A stretch of 64,000 nucleotides of DNA from Stereocaulon alpinum. Taxonomy: Eukaryota; Ascomycota; Lecanoromycetes; Lecanorales; Stereocaulaceae. The translations under genes and the position numbers were made by a program. A model generated the notes under the pieces. That model did not search any database. It was not told the origin of the DNA and saw nothing but the letters and a program-made list of their open reading frames with translations. The stretch covers positions 124,001 through 188,000 of the forward strand of contig JAEUBA010000039.1 in NCBI GenBank assembly GCA_018257865.1, written 5' to 3'. Of the stretch, positions 42,836 through 53,800 are shown piece by piece (within the stretch, counting starts at the first letter, position 1; the number at the start of each line of letters is the position of its first letter).

Positions 42836-43699
42836 GGGGGACAGGGGAGAGGCTCAACGATTGTTCGACTGAGCAGGCGTGAACTATGCGACCCTGAAAG
42901 GCTCAACCATTCGGATATATATCGCACTCATTCGAGTGTATTGCCCGGCTTTATGTTAACCGCAAAGCCTCGAGGATCGTCTAATCTTAGGATAGCTCCT
43001 GAAGACCTGAGTGACTTTACTACACCGCTCCGGGAAAGACGTCAGCTTTATAACTTACGTGTCTCCCTGCATAGGCAGCTGAACATTTAACGTTGCATGC
43101 ATTGAAACTCTTCATGAAGGTGACTCCTGGTCGGCTTAAAATTTCCGACGATATCACCGGTTGGCCCCTGTAACAATTATCTGCAAGGCAAAGGTTCAGC
43201 CGCATATTGTCAGTGCCTGCGCACTGCGTTACAGCAGCCTCAATCTCCCCTGGCCAACCCCGTGCCTCCGCTATATTCCCTCGAATGGGCTATGCCATAG
43301 CTATCCAATATCGACTGCCACGAAACCTCGATACGGTTAACGAGCGCAGCGCCGCGCCGGATCCGGATGGCGTAGCGGAAACGGTGTTCATAGAGTGCAG
43401 AAGCTGGAGGAGCAGCAGCGCACGGGTGGTACGTCCAACCCTCTTCCAGGCTAGGAGGAAAAGCACGGAAAGACGAAAGACGATCTCTTTTGATAAAAAG
43501 GAGGTCAAAATCAAACAAATTCTCCAAATACTATCCTTTCGCTCGAGCCGAGGTTCCTAGCCGCTTGGTATAGAATCAGTTTAATCTATCTCTTCGTCAC
43601 GTATGAATCAATGATGTGGACTAAGTGAATGGATCATATAAAGGATAGATAAGGCCATCTGCCTGGAAGAAGCTCACGTCAAAGACGAAAGAAGCTCAC
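42836..43699. other. Intergenic region upstream of the membrane protein
   Basis: About 860 bp. It must contain the promoter of the minus-strand membrane-protein gene. A 117-codon open frame at 43207-43560 is overlapped by two minus-strand frames and shows no domain; I do not call it. Confidence 0.45.
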
Positions 43700-43705
43700 G
43701 CTCCG

Positions 43706-44145
43706 CGGCTAGGGGGCTCCTAAACGAGCCCCTAACGCGAGCCTCTGGCGCACATAACTTGGGTACATAATCAGGGATTATCGCAGCTCTGAAGGCCAGT
43801 GTTCCGGATCTTTCTTGACGTTGACGTGTAAGCTTCGTCCGGGTCCACAGCAAAAAGAAAACAATTCTCGGAACGGAGATCCCGCAGCAGCCCTAAACAC
43901 GTCCCAATTGTGCAGTACGTACACCTTGCCTTCGGGCTTGCTTTAGGGGCTCGCTTAAGCGAACCCCCACCCAGAGGAACATGGACTTTTCCGGTCCCTG
44001 ATGTTCACAAGGAAGCTCTAAGCGCGTAAGTGGAACCTATAGGAGTCCCCAGAATGAGGGTGCCAGAGTAGCGCTAGAAGCTCCCTAATTCGGCAATGAC
44101 CAGGCCTCCGGGTTTCGCTTATGGGGGCTCGCCTATGGGACCTAG
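43706..44145. repeat. Dispersed GC-rich palindromic repeat, copy B
   Basis: It contains the hairpin TAGGGGGCTC-CTAAAC-GAGCCCCTA (43710-43734), the near-perfect palindrome GGGGCTCGCTTAAGCGAACCCC (43946-43967), the block ending ATGGACTTTTCCGGTCCCTGA (to 44002) shared with 40044-40104, and another GGGGGCTCGCC near 44125. The recurring (T)AGGGGCTCG word in both orientations indicates ends of a small transposon family, possibly two nested copies. No protein is encoded. Confidence 0.55.
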
Positions 44146-44287
44146 ACCTGGAATAGTGGCAACGCTCTGTGTTCTGGATGTGGCAGCGAGGCAGTGAATA
44201 ATGCAGTGAATCTATCCCTGTCTGCTTATACTGGCACCTCATGCGATGAACCTCCGTATCATGTATCCCAATATTCAATTATACCTC

Positions 44288-44490
44288 TGTCGGAATAACG
44301 TCACTCCGCTCCGCAACTAGCGGCTTGGCGCCAACTCCTAGATAAAACACCATAGCTTAGCTAGCTAGATTCAATCAATCCCCAGTTTACCAAGCCCAAT
44401 AGACACCCTGCAATCAGGTTGTCCGGGGCAGGTAATAGGGGATCAAGCTACCTACTAATCGGTACTACCTAGCAAGAGGGTGTACCGACA
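44288..44490. repeat. Left LTR, 203 bp
   Basis: Begins TGTCGGAATAACGTCACTCC and ends GGTGTACCGACA. It carries the AGCTTAGCTAGCTAGATT word and matches the right LTR along its full length. Confidence 0.95.
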
Positions 44491-44711
44491 CTGATCAGTT
44501 ATCGACCTCAGATCAGCAAGGTACGAATGAAAATTTCAACTTCAACACCAAACCTCACCTGCAACACCAAGCCTCAACTGCAACGCCTAACCTCACGATG
44601 ACGTAACCAGTGGAAGAGGAGCATAAGGGGACGATAACACCGTTTGGAATCGTCCTCAAAGACCCTATAAAGTCGTCAGCCACTGCCCTAGGGATATTCG
44701 CTACCTAAATA

Positions 44712-44926
44712 ACAAGTCACTACCAAAACCGCGAAGAAGAAGGATATAATCTATGGATAAACTTCCTCGAAGACTTCGGCGATTGGGACGAAGCCTCATT
44801 TAAGAAGGTAGAGAAAGGGTTGCTACGAAACCTCAGGGACCTGCTATTCGATCGCGACGTCTATACACCTGAGGATGGAACTCCTATCTACAAGCACCTA
44901 GCAAGACTAGCAGCTCAACCGTAGCC
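44712..44926 (+). pseudogene. Gag-like fragment inside the LTR element
   Basis: An open stretch reading HYQNREEEGYNLWINFLEDF, GDWDEASFKKVEKGLLRNL, RDLLFDRDVYTPEDGTPIY and KHLARLAAQP before TAG. It is charged, helical and resembles the N-terminal part of fungal retrotransposon gag proteins by general style. No start codon leads into it in frame (a stop lies just upstream), so it is a remnant or is reached by another route. The exact superfamily is not clear. Confidence 0.45.
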
Positions 44927-44954
44927 CGAATAGCCTGCCGCTACAGGCAACTTC

Positions 44955-45240
44955 AACACGCCCAGCTCAGCAGCTCAGCAGCTCAGCAGCCCAGCAAGCT
45001 CCAAGCAACGCTGCAGTCCTAGTAATACTGCAACTTCCAGCACTGCTGCAGCTCTCAGCAAGACTGCAGCTTCCAGCAAGACTGCAGCTCCCAGCAAAGC
45101 TGCAGTTGCCAGCAAAGCAGCAGCTCAGCAGCTCAGCAGCCCTGCAGCTCCTAGCAAAGCTGCAGTTACCAGCAACGCTGCAGTTCCCAGCAACGCTGCA
45201 ATTCAGCAGCTTCCCAGCAACACTGCAGACCCACACCGCT
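44955..45240. repeat. Degenerate tandem repeat in the LTR element interior
   Basis: Units built on CAGC(T/A)CAGCAG and GCTGCAGTTCCCAGCAA recur about 12-15 times with variation. Read on the plus strand they encode Ala/Ser/Gln/Lys-rich sequence in continuation of the gag-like frame after its stops; the minus strand reads as a Cys/Ser/Ala repeat, which is a by-product. Confidence 0.75.
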
Positions 45241-45855
45241 GCTCAACACCGGCCAGGGGTAAGCTATACCTCATTTGGCATAGTCCAGTTGCTAAGCCAG
45301 GTGGAACGCCACCATTTTCATACTTGCATTTCGCCTTGCATTTCGCTGCGCGAAACCCACATTCATTTCAATATTTCCTACTTCTTCAACTTTTCGATTC
45401 TGGCTATGTTAGCAGGCCATCTATCGATATCCTAGCACCTGCCGCCGCTGGGCACGGGCTACCTAATACGCCGGAGGCACCATTCGCAAGTGGTTTGTGT
45501 GGTTACTGGTCCCTATATCGCCGTCGCCAAATAGCGACTTTTGACAAACCTTGGCGCTCCGCACCTCGCCGCAACCGCTACCAACGCCGACATCATAAGG
45601 CCTGCGCGGTGGATCGATGGGAATTGCAACCCAGCAGACGCTATGACCAAGGAGCGCTGCTGCCAGGCGTTAAAGCAATTGGTGGACAGCAACGCTATCG
45701 AGTTGAAGATAAACGCCTAGGTGGAAAGGGAGGCTACAGTCTGACCAATCAGACTGTAGCATTGCTTAGCCTTACAGGCCCGTTTCTATGCTAGCTAATT
45801 GCTAGATTTGGCGTCGATTGGCACTGTTTTTTCGACTTTCTAAAACTTTTGCCAG

Positions 45856-46058
45856 TGTCGGAATAACGTCACTCCGCTCCGCAACTAGCGGCTTGGCGCC
45901 AACTCCTAGATAAAACACCATAGCTTAGCTAGCTAGATTCAATCAATCCCCAGTTTACCAAGCCCAATAGACACCCTGCAATCAGGTTGTCCGGGGCAGG
46001 TAATAGGGGATCAAGCTACCTACTAATCGGTACTACCTAGCAAGAGGGTGTACCGACA
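45856..46058. repeat. Right LTR, 203 bp
   Basis: Same sequence as 44288-44490, from TGTCGGAATAACG to GTACCGACA, followed by the target duplication ACCTC at 46059-46063. Confidence 0.95.
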
Positions 46059-46063
46059 ACCTC

Positions 46064-46889
46064 TTACCAATGCTGACAATTACATAGTTGCATGCTGCTA
46101 CATGTGTGACGCGAGTAACTGCGCGAACATAGCAGCAGCATCGCGCTACTTGTGCCGGCCCTCCTACGCGCCACACACCCCTTCATGATCCACCTCACTC
46201 ACAGCTTCGCATTCTAAACAATGAACATGTGCACGCCGACATAGTCGCTATCCGGAGCCGAGTGCTGCAATACCAGGAAGGTGTGGCGCATATCCCTGTA
46301 AGCCCAGGTAGGCTTGCAATAGATCGAAAGCACCTTACGCTTTGGCCAACTTCCGCAGATCTTAGTGGGAAGGTGGTCACGCGAGCCGAGCGACCTTTTC
46401 TTGCACGGGCTGTTGTGATGGGGAGCTTTCTAGAACCCCCAAATAATCATCTCTGATGGTGGGGTATCATTGAGAAGCCAGCGAATCAAGGGAAATTGAC
46501 CTGGGAAGCAGCAGGCTGACCTAGATAAGACTGATAAAGGACATCGTTAGTAACGCGAAATGCTGTAATCGAGCAGGGGGCTGCCATTTCAGGCTCCCCA
46601 CATGCAGGAGCTGAATCTCTGCTCCCTTGCCGAGCCCCCCTGCTCGCTCGTGTGCTCTCTGAGAGCGACTATGCTCTCTTTCCCAAAAGAAATCGGCAAT
46701 TCCTAACCTCGGAGTGTCCGTAATTGATATGTACTCACTTCAAGATTTTGTGACAACATCACCTCTGCCTTCCTAATCCCAAAAGGTGCATATGTCCAAA
46801 AGTTTGCATTATCGACAATGAGCAAAGCAAAGAAAGGCTCAGATAACAAAGAAAGCCGTTCGTTCTGGTCAACGGCCAACACACTAGAT
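46064..46889. other. Intergenic region between the LTR element and the permease gene
   Basis: About 830 bp without a recognisable gene. It contains the inverted repeat listed at 46570-46646 and a segment similar to 33960-34005. Confidence 0.45.
46570..46646. repeat. Inverted repeat, 77 bp
   Basis: CGAGCAGGGGGCT (46570-46582) is mirrored by AGCCCCCCTGCTCG (46633-46646). The 50-bp loop has GC-rich partial repeats (CAGGCTCCCC; GAGCTGAATC). Probably a small foldback remnant. Confidence 0.65.
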
Positions 46890-49567
46890 TCACTCAGTCC
46901 CAACACCCTTCGCCAAACCACCCTCACCCCTCATCTCGACGTTAGCAATAGCGCTTTGCAAAGCACTGGTAAGGTCGATATGGAACAGAGGCTTCGTGAG
47001 TCCTTGCACCACGGCAACCCTGTTACCAACAGCAACACCATAAGCCTTACTAGCGCTGATCTTCCTCCCAAGGTCGCTTCCACTGCTCTGGCTTTGAGCC
47101 TCAAATTGACGTGTAATGACGTCCTTGTCCTCACTATTCGCCTGTTCAATATCCCTCGTTCTCTGCCTCTTAATCTCCTGTTCATTTTCCCTTTGTTCAG
47201 CTGCGTTGGCGGCGCTGTCTTGGCCGCCAATCTCGGCAACTGAGAAGATGGGCTTCCAGCGCTCGAACGTTGGGGCTTCGCCGTGTGGACTTGGGTACCC
47301 GAAACCTGCGGAGGCAAGGGCACGTTTGGTCCAGCGATTGTTGATGCAAGCGAGATGCCAGTCTACGTGGTCAGGGGCGGCGTAGCGGTCAAGTTGGTTG
47401 CGGACGTCGATGAGATGTTGGACTGACGTTATGTCGACGTTGTTCACGGAGGAGAGGTCGAGGATTATGGCTTTAAGAGTAGGCTTGTTTGGTTCTATGA
47501 TGATAGGGCGGCCCCGACGTGGGCCTGGGTCATTCCACGGGCGGTCCTGAGGGTATGTTAGTGAAGAAGCAGGAGAATTATTGGAGTATTGCTTACTCCA
47601 AGTTTGCCATATGAAGCAGGGTTGGTTCTGCGAGTCTCCCTGAAAATAGTAGAAACCATGTAGTCGAGGTAGTGGTTTGCATTAGGGTAATTGAAGCCTT
47701 CCGTGAAGCGGTAGATGAAAATTCCGGGATAGGGAGATTCCACGTCAATCTCAGGATTGGAGCCGTCATTATGGCCTATTGGCAGGAAGATGTTGCGGGT
47801 AGATTTATCAGGGTCATTCGAGCCAAAAGAGCCGTATTGACCTCCACCAGCGTGCTTTGCCTCGTCGTCGATGAGGTGGTCGCCAACCACAGAGTGAATC
47901 TTTACCTTACCAAGGAATCGTCCTTTGGCTTTGACAACACGGAAGAGGAGTATGGCGACGGAGACACAGATCGTGGTGTAGATTCCATTTTCAATGCTAG
48001 AGAAGACAGTGACTAGAACACCAGCGAAGAAGATGATGACTTCCAGGGGTGAGATCCGCCAAAACTGGTAAATGGTATTAGGAGGTGTGATTAGGTCTCC
48101 AACCGCGTGAATGATGACAGCTGATAGACTGGAGCTGGGAATGTAAAAGAATACTGCAGGGAGCGCGTAGATAGCCAGGAGGACCACAATTGCGGTGATG
48201 ACACCAGCAAAGGGAGTTCGCACACCAGCCTTCGATTTGATGGCTGTCCGCGAGAACGATCCAGTAGCTGGATATGCTCCCAGGAATGGTCCCAATAGGT
48301 TTGTAACTCCAATAGCCACCATCTCCTGAGACGGATCAATGGTATAATTATTGACACGGCCGAATGACTTTGCAATAGCAATGTGCTCAATAAGTATGAC
48401 AATAACAGAGGCAGGGAGTTGACTTGCGAATGCCTTAATTATAGTTTTATTCACAGTAGGTACTGCAGCATTTTGGAACCCTCGAGGGACCGTGCCCAGG
48501 ATGGCGAACACGTTGTCCTTCGTTTTACGATGATGCCTGTTGACCAGCCAGCTGATAAGTGTGTAAAGTAGGATGACGAATGCGGTTCGAAGCGTGGAGA
48601 GAAAGAAGAACATCTTGGCCCTGGTCGGCATTACTCGAGCTCCGAATTTGCAGGCGCTCCGGATTGCATAGAGCAAGAATAGGGCAGTCAAACCCATAGC
48701 GGCATCAACCTTTGTTCTGCCAAGGTGTTTCAGAATGTTGATTACGACTTTATAGGTCGCATCTCTGTTGGAGAAGCCAGTGATTCCCATCAAGGCAGGA
48801 ACTTGGCCAACCGCAATGTTTAGCGCAGAGCCAGTCATGTATGCTGAGATGGCAGCCAAGGAGATAAAGTCAACAATCCATCCACAGCGGACAAGACCAA
48901 TGAAGCAGATTATAGATCCAGCGATGATAGCAAGTGCTGAAGCGACAACGTGGCCTGGAATGTTAGGGTGAGTTTTGGCGACCGCAAGAACGACGTTTCC
49001 AGTGACAGTAGACATGACGGCCACAGGCTACAGCAAATCAGTAATGTGTCAAACGTCGCTTTTAGGTCGATCACTGACGCCAATGGTGATGTCTTTTGAA
49101 GTAGCAAAAAACCAATAGATTAAGACACCCATGAACGACGAATAGAGACCAAATTGTGGAGGAAGTGCAGCCAATTTGGCATATGCCATTGACTGGGGAA
49201 CGACCACACATCCCACGGTGATACCTGCGCGGCTCTTAGTATGGCATGCCTTTCATATTTGGGAACAGAGCGTCTGACCTGCAACAAGATCTCCTGAAAG
49301 CCATTGCAAATTGTAACGGCCAATCCATTGGGTGAATGGGAACAGACTCTGGCCCCAGTTGGTGAAGGTACGACTGGAAGGTGCAACACCCTTAATCCAT
49401 TCCAGCGCGGTAGGCTCCTCTTCCACATATGTATCCGCAGATGAGACTGAGTAGACGGATTCGCCTCTGGTGATTCTGGCCTCGCCCGTCGGATCGCGAT
49501 AATGAAGTTTGATACCTAGAACTTTTGCCAAGCCATGGCCGAATTTGGTTGCGCTATTAGACGCCAT
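46890..49567 (-). CDS. SulP-family sulfate permease with STAS domain, 840 aa
   Basis: Four exons on the minus strand: 49567-49279, 49224-49079, 49027-47597, 47546-46890. Introns are GTCAGA...GCGCAG, GTCAGT...TGTAG and GTAAGC...CCTCAG; the joined frame is 840 aa, right for a fungal high-affinity sulfate transporter (Sul1/Sul2, CYS-14, SutB kinship). The SulP signature region is [20 protein letters not shown], with [21 protein letters not shown] and [13 protein letters not shown]. About 10-12 helices follow; [24 protein letters not shown] and the HLGRTK loop are family-typical. The C-terminal STAS domain ([21 protein letters not shown]) is about 540-680, then a polar tail. It imports sulfate with protons at the plasma membrane; such genes are normally induced by sulfur starvation, but I see no certain regulatory site here. 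Confidence 0.95.
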
Positions 49568-50241
49568 GATTGTTCTTCAACAATGCCTTACACAGAGGGT
49601 GGTGATGGTTACAACAGACGAACTATTGGTCTCGCTAAGGATAGCCAATGGAAAGGCCGCTCAACCCCTGCGACTGGGCTGAGTAAGAGGGTACAAGGAG
49701 AGCTGCAGGGTAACGGTCCCAGCTGGCTGGGATGTCTGAACGAACCCTGAAATGAAAGGGTCTGCTTGCTTCTTATACCATGAGATGCATAGATATGGCG
49801 CAGTGACAGGGCAGGATACTTTCAGTGACAAGATGACCGGCGAATCTGGAAGCTCTCGCGTGCTCAGTTCGGCTTGGCAAGTGCAGGGGTGGCGCCAGGT
49901 TGGACGAAAGAATCCTGCACGTTGCATGCCAAGCGTGGAAGGTTGAGCAGAGGTGGAGAAGATGGTGGGATGGAGAAGTGTTAACATTGGTCCAGAATCA
50001 CATGTCACGCACAGGCTCGGCTAGAGAAGGGAGGAAGGGAGGAAAAACAAAGGCCAAAGTTCCATACTGCATGCCCTGGATCGTCGTGGGACTTCCCCGG
50101 CAATGGCATGCACGTACCCGGCGACCCTTGGGTAGCGAGGGTAGCCTGTAATATCATAGTGTAACGAGTAAGTGTTACGGAGAGCTCTTGTGCGATGATC
50201 TAACCCTCAAAGTTAAGACGAATTAGCTTGTGCTATGGCGT

Positions 50242-50267
50242 GCTTAGACGTCATTCGACGTCTAAGC
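50242..50267. repeat. Perfect 11-bp inverted repeat with GACGTC cores
   Basis: GCTTAGACGTC-ATTC-GACGTCTAAGC: 11-bp arms around a 4-nt loop. Each arm contains GACGTC, a bZIP/CRE-like half-palindrome, and a TGACGT follows a few bases on at about 50270. It could be a hairpin, a paired factor site or a transposon scar. Confidence 0.6.
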
Positions 50268-50556
50268 GAATGACGTTCCAAGTTCCTATCATGACTAAGC
50301 CGGGCAGACTTTCCCAGCAGGGCAACAGGGTGCAGCTCCCAGCATGAGAACAGGGCTATCGAATGATGCTCCTTTAGGGTCAAAGACGTGCTTTTCGTTC
50401 GACACTTTGACATTCAAGCTCTGAATCGATCGGCAGCACCAAGCAATATTAATGCCGTCTCTGAGCCGGTTGGCTAGATCAATCTTCCGTGGCGCATGAC
50501 GCGTGGGGTTCAAGTTGCGCCTTCTTAATTCTTACCGGTGCATAGGGTATCCCACA

Positions 50557-50580
50557 ACGATCCAACGATCCAACGATCCA
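50557..50580. repeat. Three tandem copies of an 8-bp unit
   Basis: ACGATCCA is repeated three times without interruption. Short and probably of no consequence; it lies in the 3' region of the Snt2 gene. Confidence 0.8.
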
Positions 50581-50804
50581 AAACCAATCCCCCATCAAAC
50601 TTCAACTGTAGATCTGATCTTGTTTGATAAAAATACATTGAACGTATCTAGTACGCTGCATGCAAGTAGTCGTCTCGTTGGCACCAACTACCAAGGCCAT
50701 ATGCCCTGTATCCCTTCCCCAACTTTCATGCAGTCGTGAGCATGCCCTTAACCATGCCATTGCCACCTCTTCTATGCCAACCTCTAAGCCCTGACCCATT
50801 TCTT

Positions 50805-53800
50805 TTAGTGCAACAGATTCCGGAGTGACGGGCTTGCGCTTGCACCATTGGCCATTGCGTTTTCATTCTGCCATCTCCCATCTCGGCCAAAGCCTTCTGG
50901 AGGCGTCTCGGGCCTCTCATGATTGCCAGTCGGGCTACCATACATGCCTCCGTACGGCTGTCGTGGTGGTGAATGCAGTGTTGTACTCGGAACTGCGAAT
51001 GGGTTTTCTGCTGCTTCAGGCGGTCCATGCGGCCCTTGCGTCAATCGTTCGTGCACGGAATGCACAGATGGAGACCTCACTGGGGGAGATCGAATTGGTG
51101 CCATTGAATGCGGGGGTTGAGGTTGGCGGAGATTAGGCGGTACATATGGCACCTGCACCAGTTGGCCTGAGCTGTTTCTTCGATATTGGAAAGAAGGCGG
51201 CTCGACGGGCTGACCGTTCACCATATGTGGCACATAGTGTTGTGGAGGCATCCCACGGTGAAGCACCCCTCGCGAGTCACGAAATGTTGGTGTAAAGGTA
51301 CCCGGATGATGAGGTGGTGGAGGTGGATAGTGTTGCGGAGGCGGGACTACAACAGGAGGTGAATGTGACACTCCGTTGGAAAGCCTCTCCGGACCATGAT
51401 AAGGTGGTGCTGGCGGGGTTGGCTGCCATACGGGGGGGTACGACTCGTGGGGGGAGGCCTGTGCTACTTGGGAAGGCCAGACCAGGGGCACTTGGGGAGA
51501 CGATGGTTGTGGTTCGGGTACAGTCGGTATTGTTGTCTGGATCTCTAATTGAACTGGCTCGGGCGGAGGTGTTGGAGTGCGCGGAGGCGTTGGTTCCTTG
51601 AGTTTGCGTATATAGCACTTATGACACAGGAATTTGCGACCCTCTTCCACTTGATCAGTCGCTGTGGGTGTGGTCTCTGGATGTCCGCCATTTACGATAG
51701 GTTCGGAGCCTTGTATCATCTCATCTTCAGTATCAGCGGCACCATCACCACCCATACCACCATTGATCATTGGTGCCTCGTCCACTTGGGTGGATGGTAG
51801 AGACGTTGTATGATGAGAATCTAAGCTGTCGCCATTGACATAGCCATTGACACTCGAGGAAAGTGGCTGCGAGGAAGCCCCGTGAATCTCGCCATTAGTC
51901 TCGGCCACTGAGACTGGAAATGCCTTGCAGTCAATAACGATCTTCGGCAGAATCTCATGCCATTTCGGGCTCGTATCCGTACTACATGTGGCACATTCTT
52001 TCGAGGTCATATCAGCTGGCGTTGGATCGGTTAAATGAATTACCCTGTCTCCGTCTTGGTCTACTTCCTCGGATTTAACCGTCAGCGCTCCAGGTGAGAC
52101 TCTGGAACTCCTGGTGGTCGGCGCTGCGGCGGAAGGGCCACCGCTGGCTGCGGAAGAAATAGAACCACGATGATTGGAGCCAACGTTTGGGAGTTGAATC
52201 GCGTTCTTCGTAGCAGAATCGACTATAAGGGCCTTGCGAAGAGTCCCCGTTAAAGAGGTGTCTGCCTGCTTGTGGGAACGGACAAAGGCTTGAAGCGCAT
52301 TGAGGGGACTCTGGTCTGACACAAGTTCAGACATGGGATGTAATCGTTCCTGTTTTCCATGTTCTCTGCAATAGACGAGGGCGCTAGCATTGCCAGTCTC
52401 ACCATTGATGGTCACGGTACTGACTGCCTGGCTCCGAGAGCCTTTGACAGGGTGCAAGTCGAAGCCAAGATAATAACCGTGTTGCTGCGCACAAGATGGG
52501 TGGACGCTAGCTTGACATTGGGCGCAATTGACGCATGCTCCCTCTTCCTTCTTGCACAGCTTGCATGTAGGACTGTATTTTGTGACTGGGATGGCGCCGA
52601 ATCCTTCCGCAGGCTCCAATCTCTGAGGGTCCCCGAACTTGATCTCGTAATGGAACACCGCACAAACAACATGTACCCAGTTGTTCCCAGAAGTCCGCTT
52701 TAAGGGCTGTCGGGGGTCTTCCGGTTTGCCTCTGTCTCGCTGGAGGCGACGATAATTCTCGGTAGCATTCTCCACCATCTCTCGCTCTAAGCGTTCTTTC
52801 TCACGCTCGCGATCTGTCTTCTTCTTGTGAGACACTTTTGGCGGCTCCATCATCTCTTTGTCAGTGTATTCTCGGACCGAACACAACACGCAATCGTAGA
52901 AGTGAGAGACCTGGTGGCCAGTGTCGTTGTTACACATGTCGCATGTCCATTTGTCACTCGATCTGTTGTCAGGGACGCCGTAGCAATTGCGGTGCACGGT
53001 AAGCCTGCAATGTCTACAACTGAGGAGCTGATCGCCCATTGGCTCGAATTCGTAGCAAACAGCACAAGGCAGTATTCTGACTCGTGGCGGCTCAGGAATC
53101 AATGGAGGTTCGGGCGGCTTCTCGATGATCTTTTTCTTCGGAGGCTCGCTAGGAACACCATTCGGTGGTCCAATCACTGCTGGGGTGTCAGACCCAAGCT
53201 TCTGCTTTTTCTTAGGACCTTCCTGGCCGGGCTGAAGGGTCAAACTTGGGGGTATATCGACACCCATAGAAGCCGCGGCATTGGCAACCGTAGAACTCAA
53301 CCCAACGAAGCTGGCTATGTTAGCATTTGTTAGCTCAACCAAGAGCTCTTCATCGATACGGCGCTTCCAAGCCCTGCCACCAACGCCAGCCAATTTTTTG
53401 TTCACTTCCTCGGGGTCTTCGTATTGAATCGCAAGGCATCGCCAGAGTACCGCGCACCTATGACAGAGAGCAAGCACTAGGTGCGCATTCTTGTCTTTGC
53501 TGTTCCTTGAGCCGGGATCGATGGGAACGGTCATCGCCGAGGCTCCCGCAGGTGCTCGACGCCACTGCGGCGATGTTCTTGTAGCGCAGAACTTGCATTC
53601 GAAGCCTCGCTTTTTTGCAACTGCTTTCTCGTTATCGAATGCAGAGTCATCGGCATCATCTGCAACCTCGTCTAGGAACTTTGAGTCTGCCTGCCTAGTC
53701 TGCCTCTTGCCTTTGTGGCCTTCGTAATTGCCCCAGATCTCCTTGCCTCTGTCTGTCTTTTTCCACATGTAGTAGTGACGAACGATTTCGCCATATTTCT

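Larger units (their letters stand above)
44288..46058. mobile_element. Complete non-autonomous LTR retrotransposon (TRIM-like), 1,771 bp
   Basis: Two near-identical 203-bp direct repeats (44288-44490 and 45856-46058) start TGTCGG and end CCGACA, the TG...CA ends of LTRs. The element is bounded by a 5-bp target duplication ACCTC (44283-44287 and 46059-46063). The 1,365-bp interior has no protease, reverse transcriptase, RNase H or integrase. It keeps only a short gag-like frame (about 44712-44926) and an Ala/Ser/Gln-coding tandem repeat. The two LTRs look the same wherever I compared them, which implies a recent insertion. Movement would need enzymes from a related full-length element elsewhere. 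Confidence 0.93.
49568..50804. other. Intergenic region: permease promoter and 3' side of Snt2 gene
   Basis: About 1.2 kb. The part next to 49568 is the promoter of the permease, the part next to 50804 the 3' end of the Snt2 gene. It contains the palindrome and tandem repeat listed separately. Short open frames here have no protein-like character. Confidence 0.5.

Noticed and set aside
43207..43560. 117-codon plus-strand open frame
   Set aside because: Overlapped by two similar-length minus-strand frames, no domain, in a repeat-rich region.
44967..45236. Cys/Ser/Ala-rich minus-strand open frame of 89 codons
   Set aside because: It is the reverse reading of the tandem repeat inside the LTR element, with no independent support.
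46818..47243. Plus-strand 141-codon open frame
   Set aside because: It is antisense to the STAS-domain exon of the sulfate permease, which has a clear protein signature.
52827..53333. Plus-strand 168-codon open frame
   Set aside because: Antisense to the extended PHD region of the Snt2-like gene, whose Cys/His pattern shows which strand codes.
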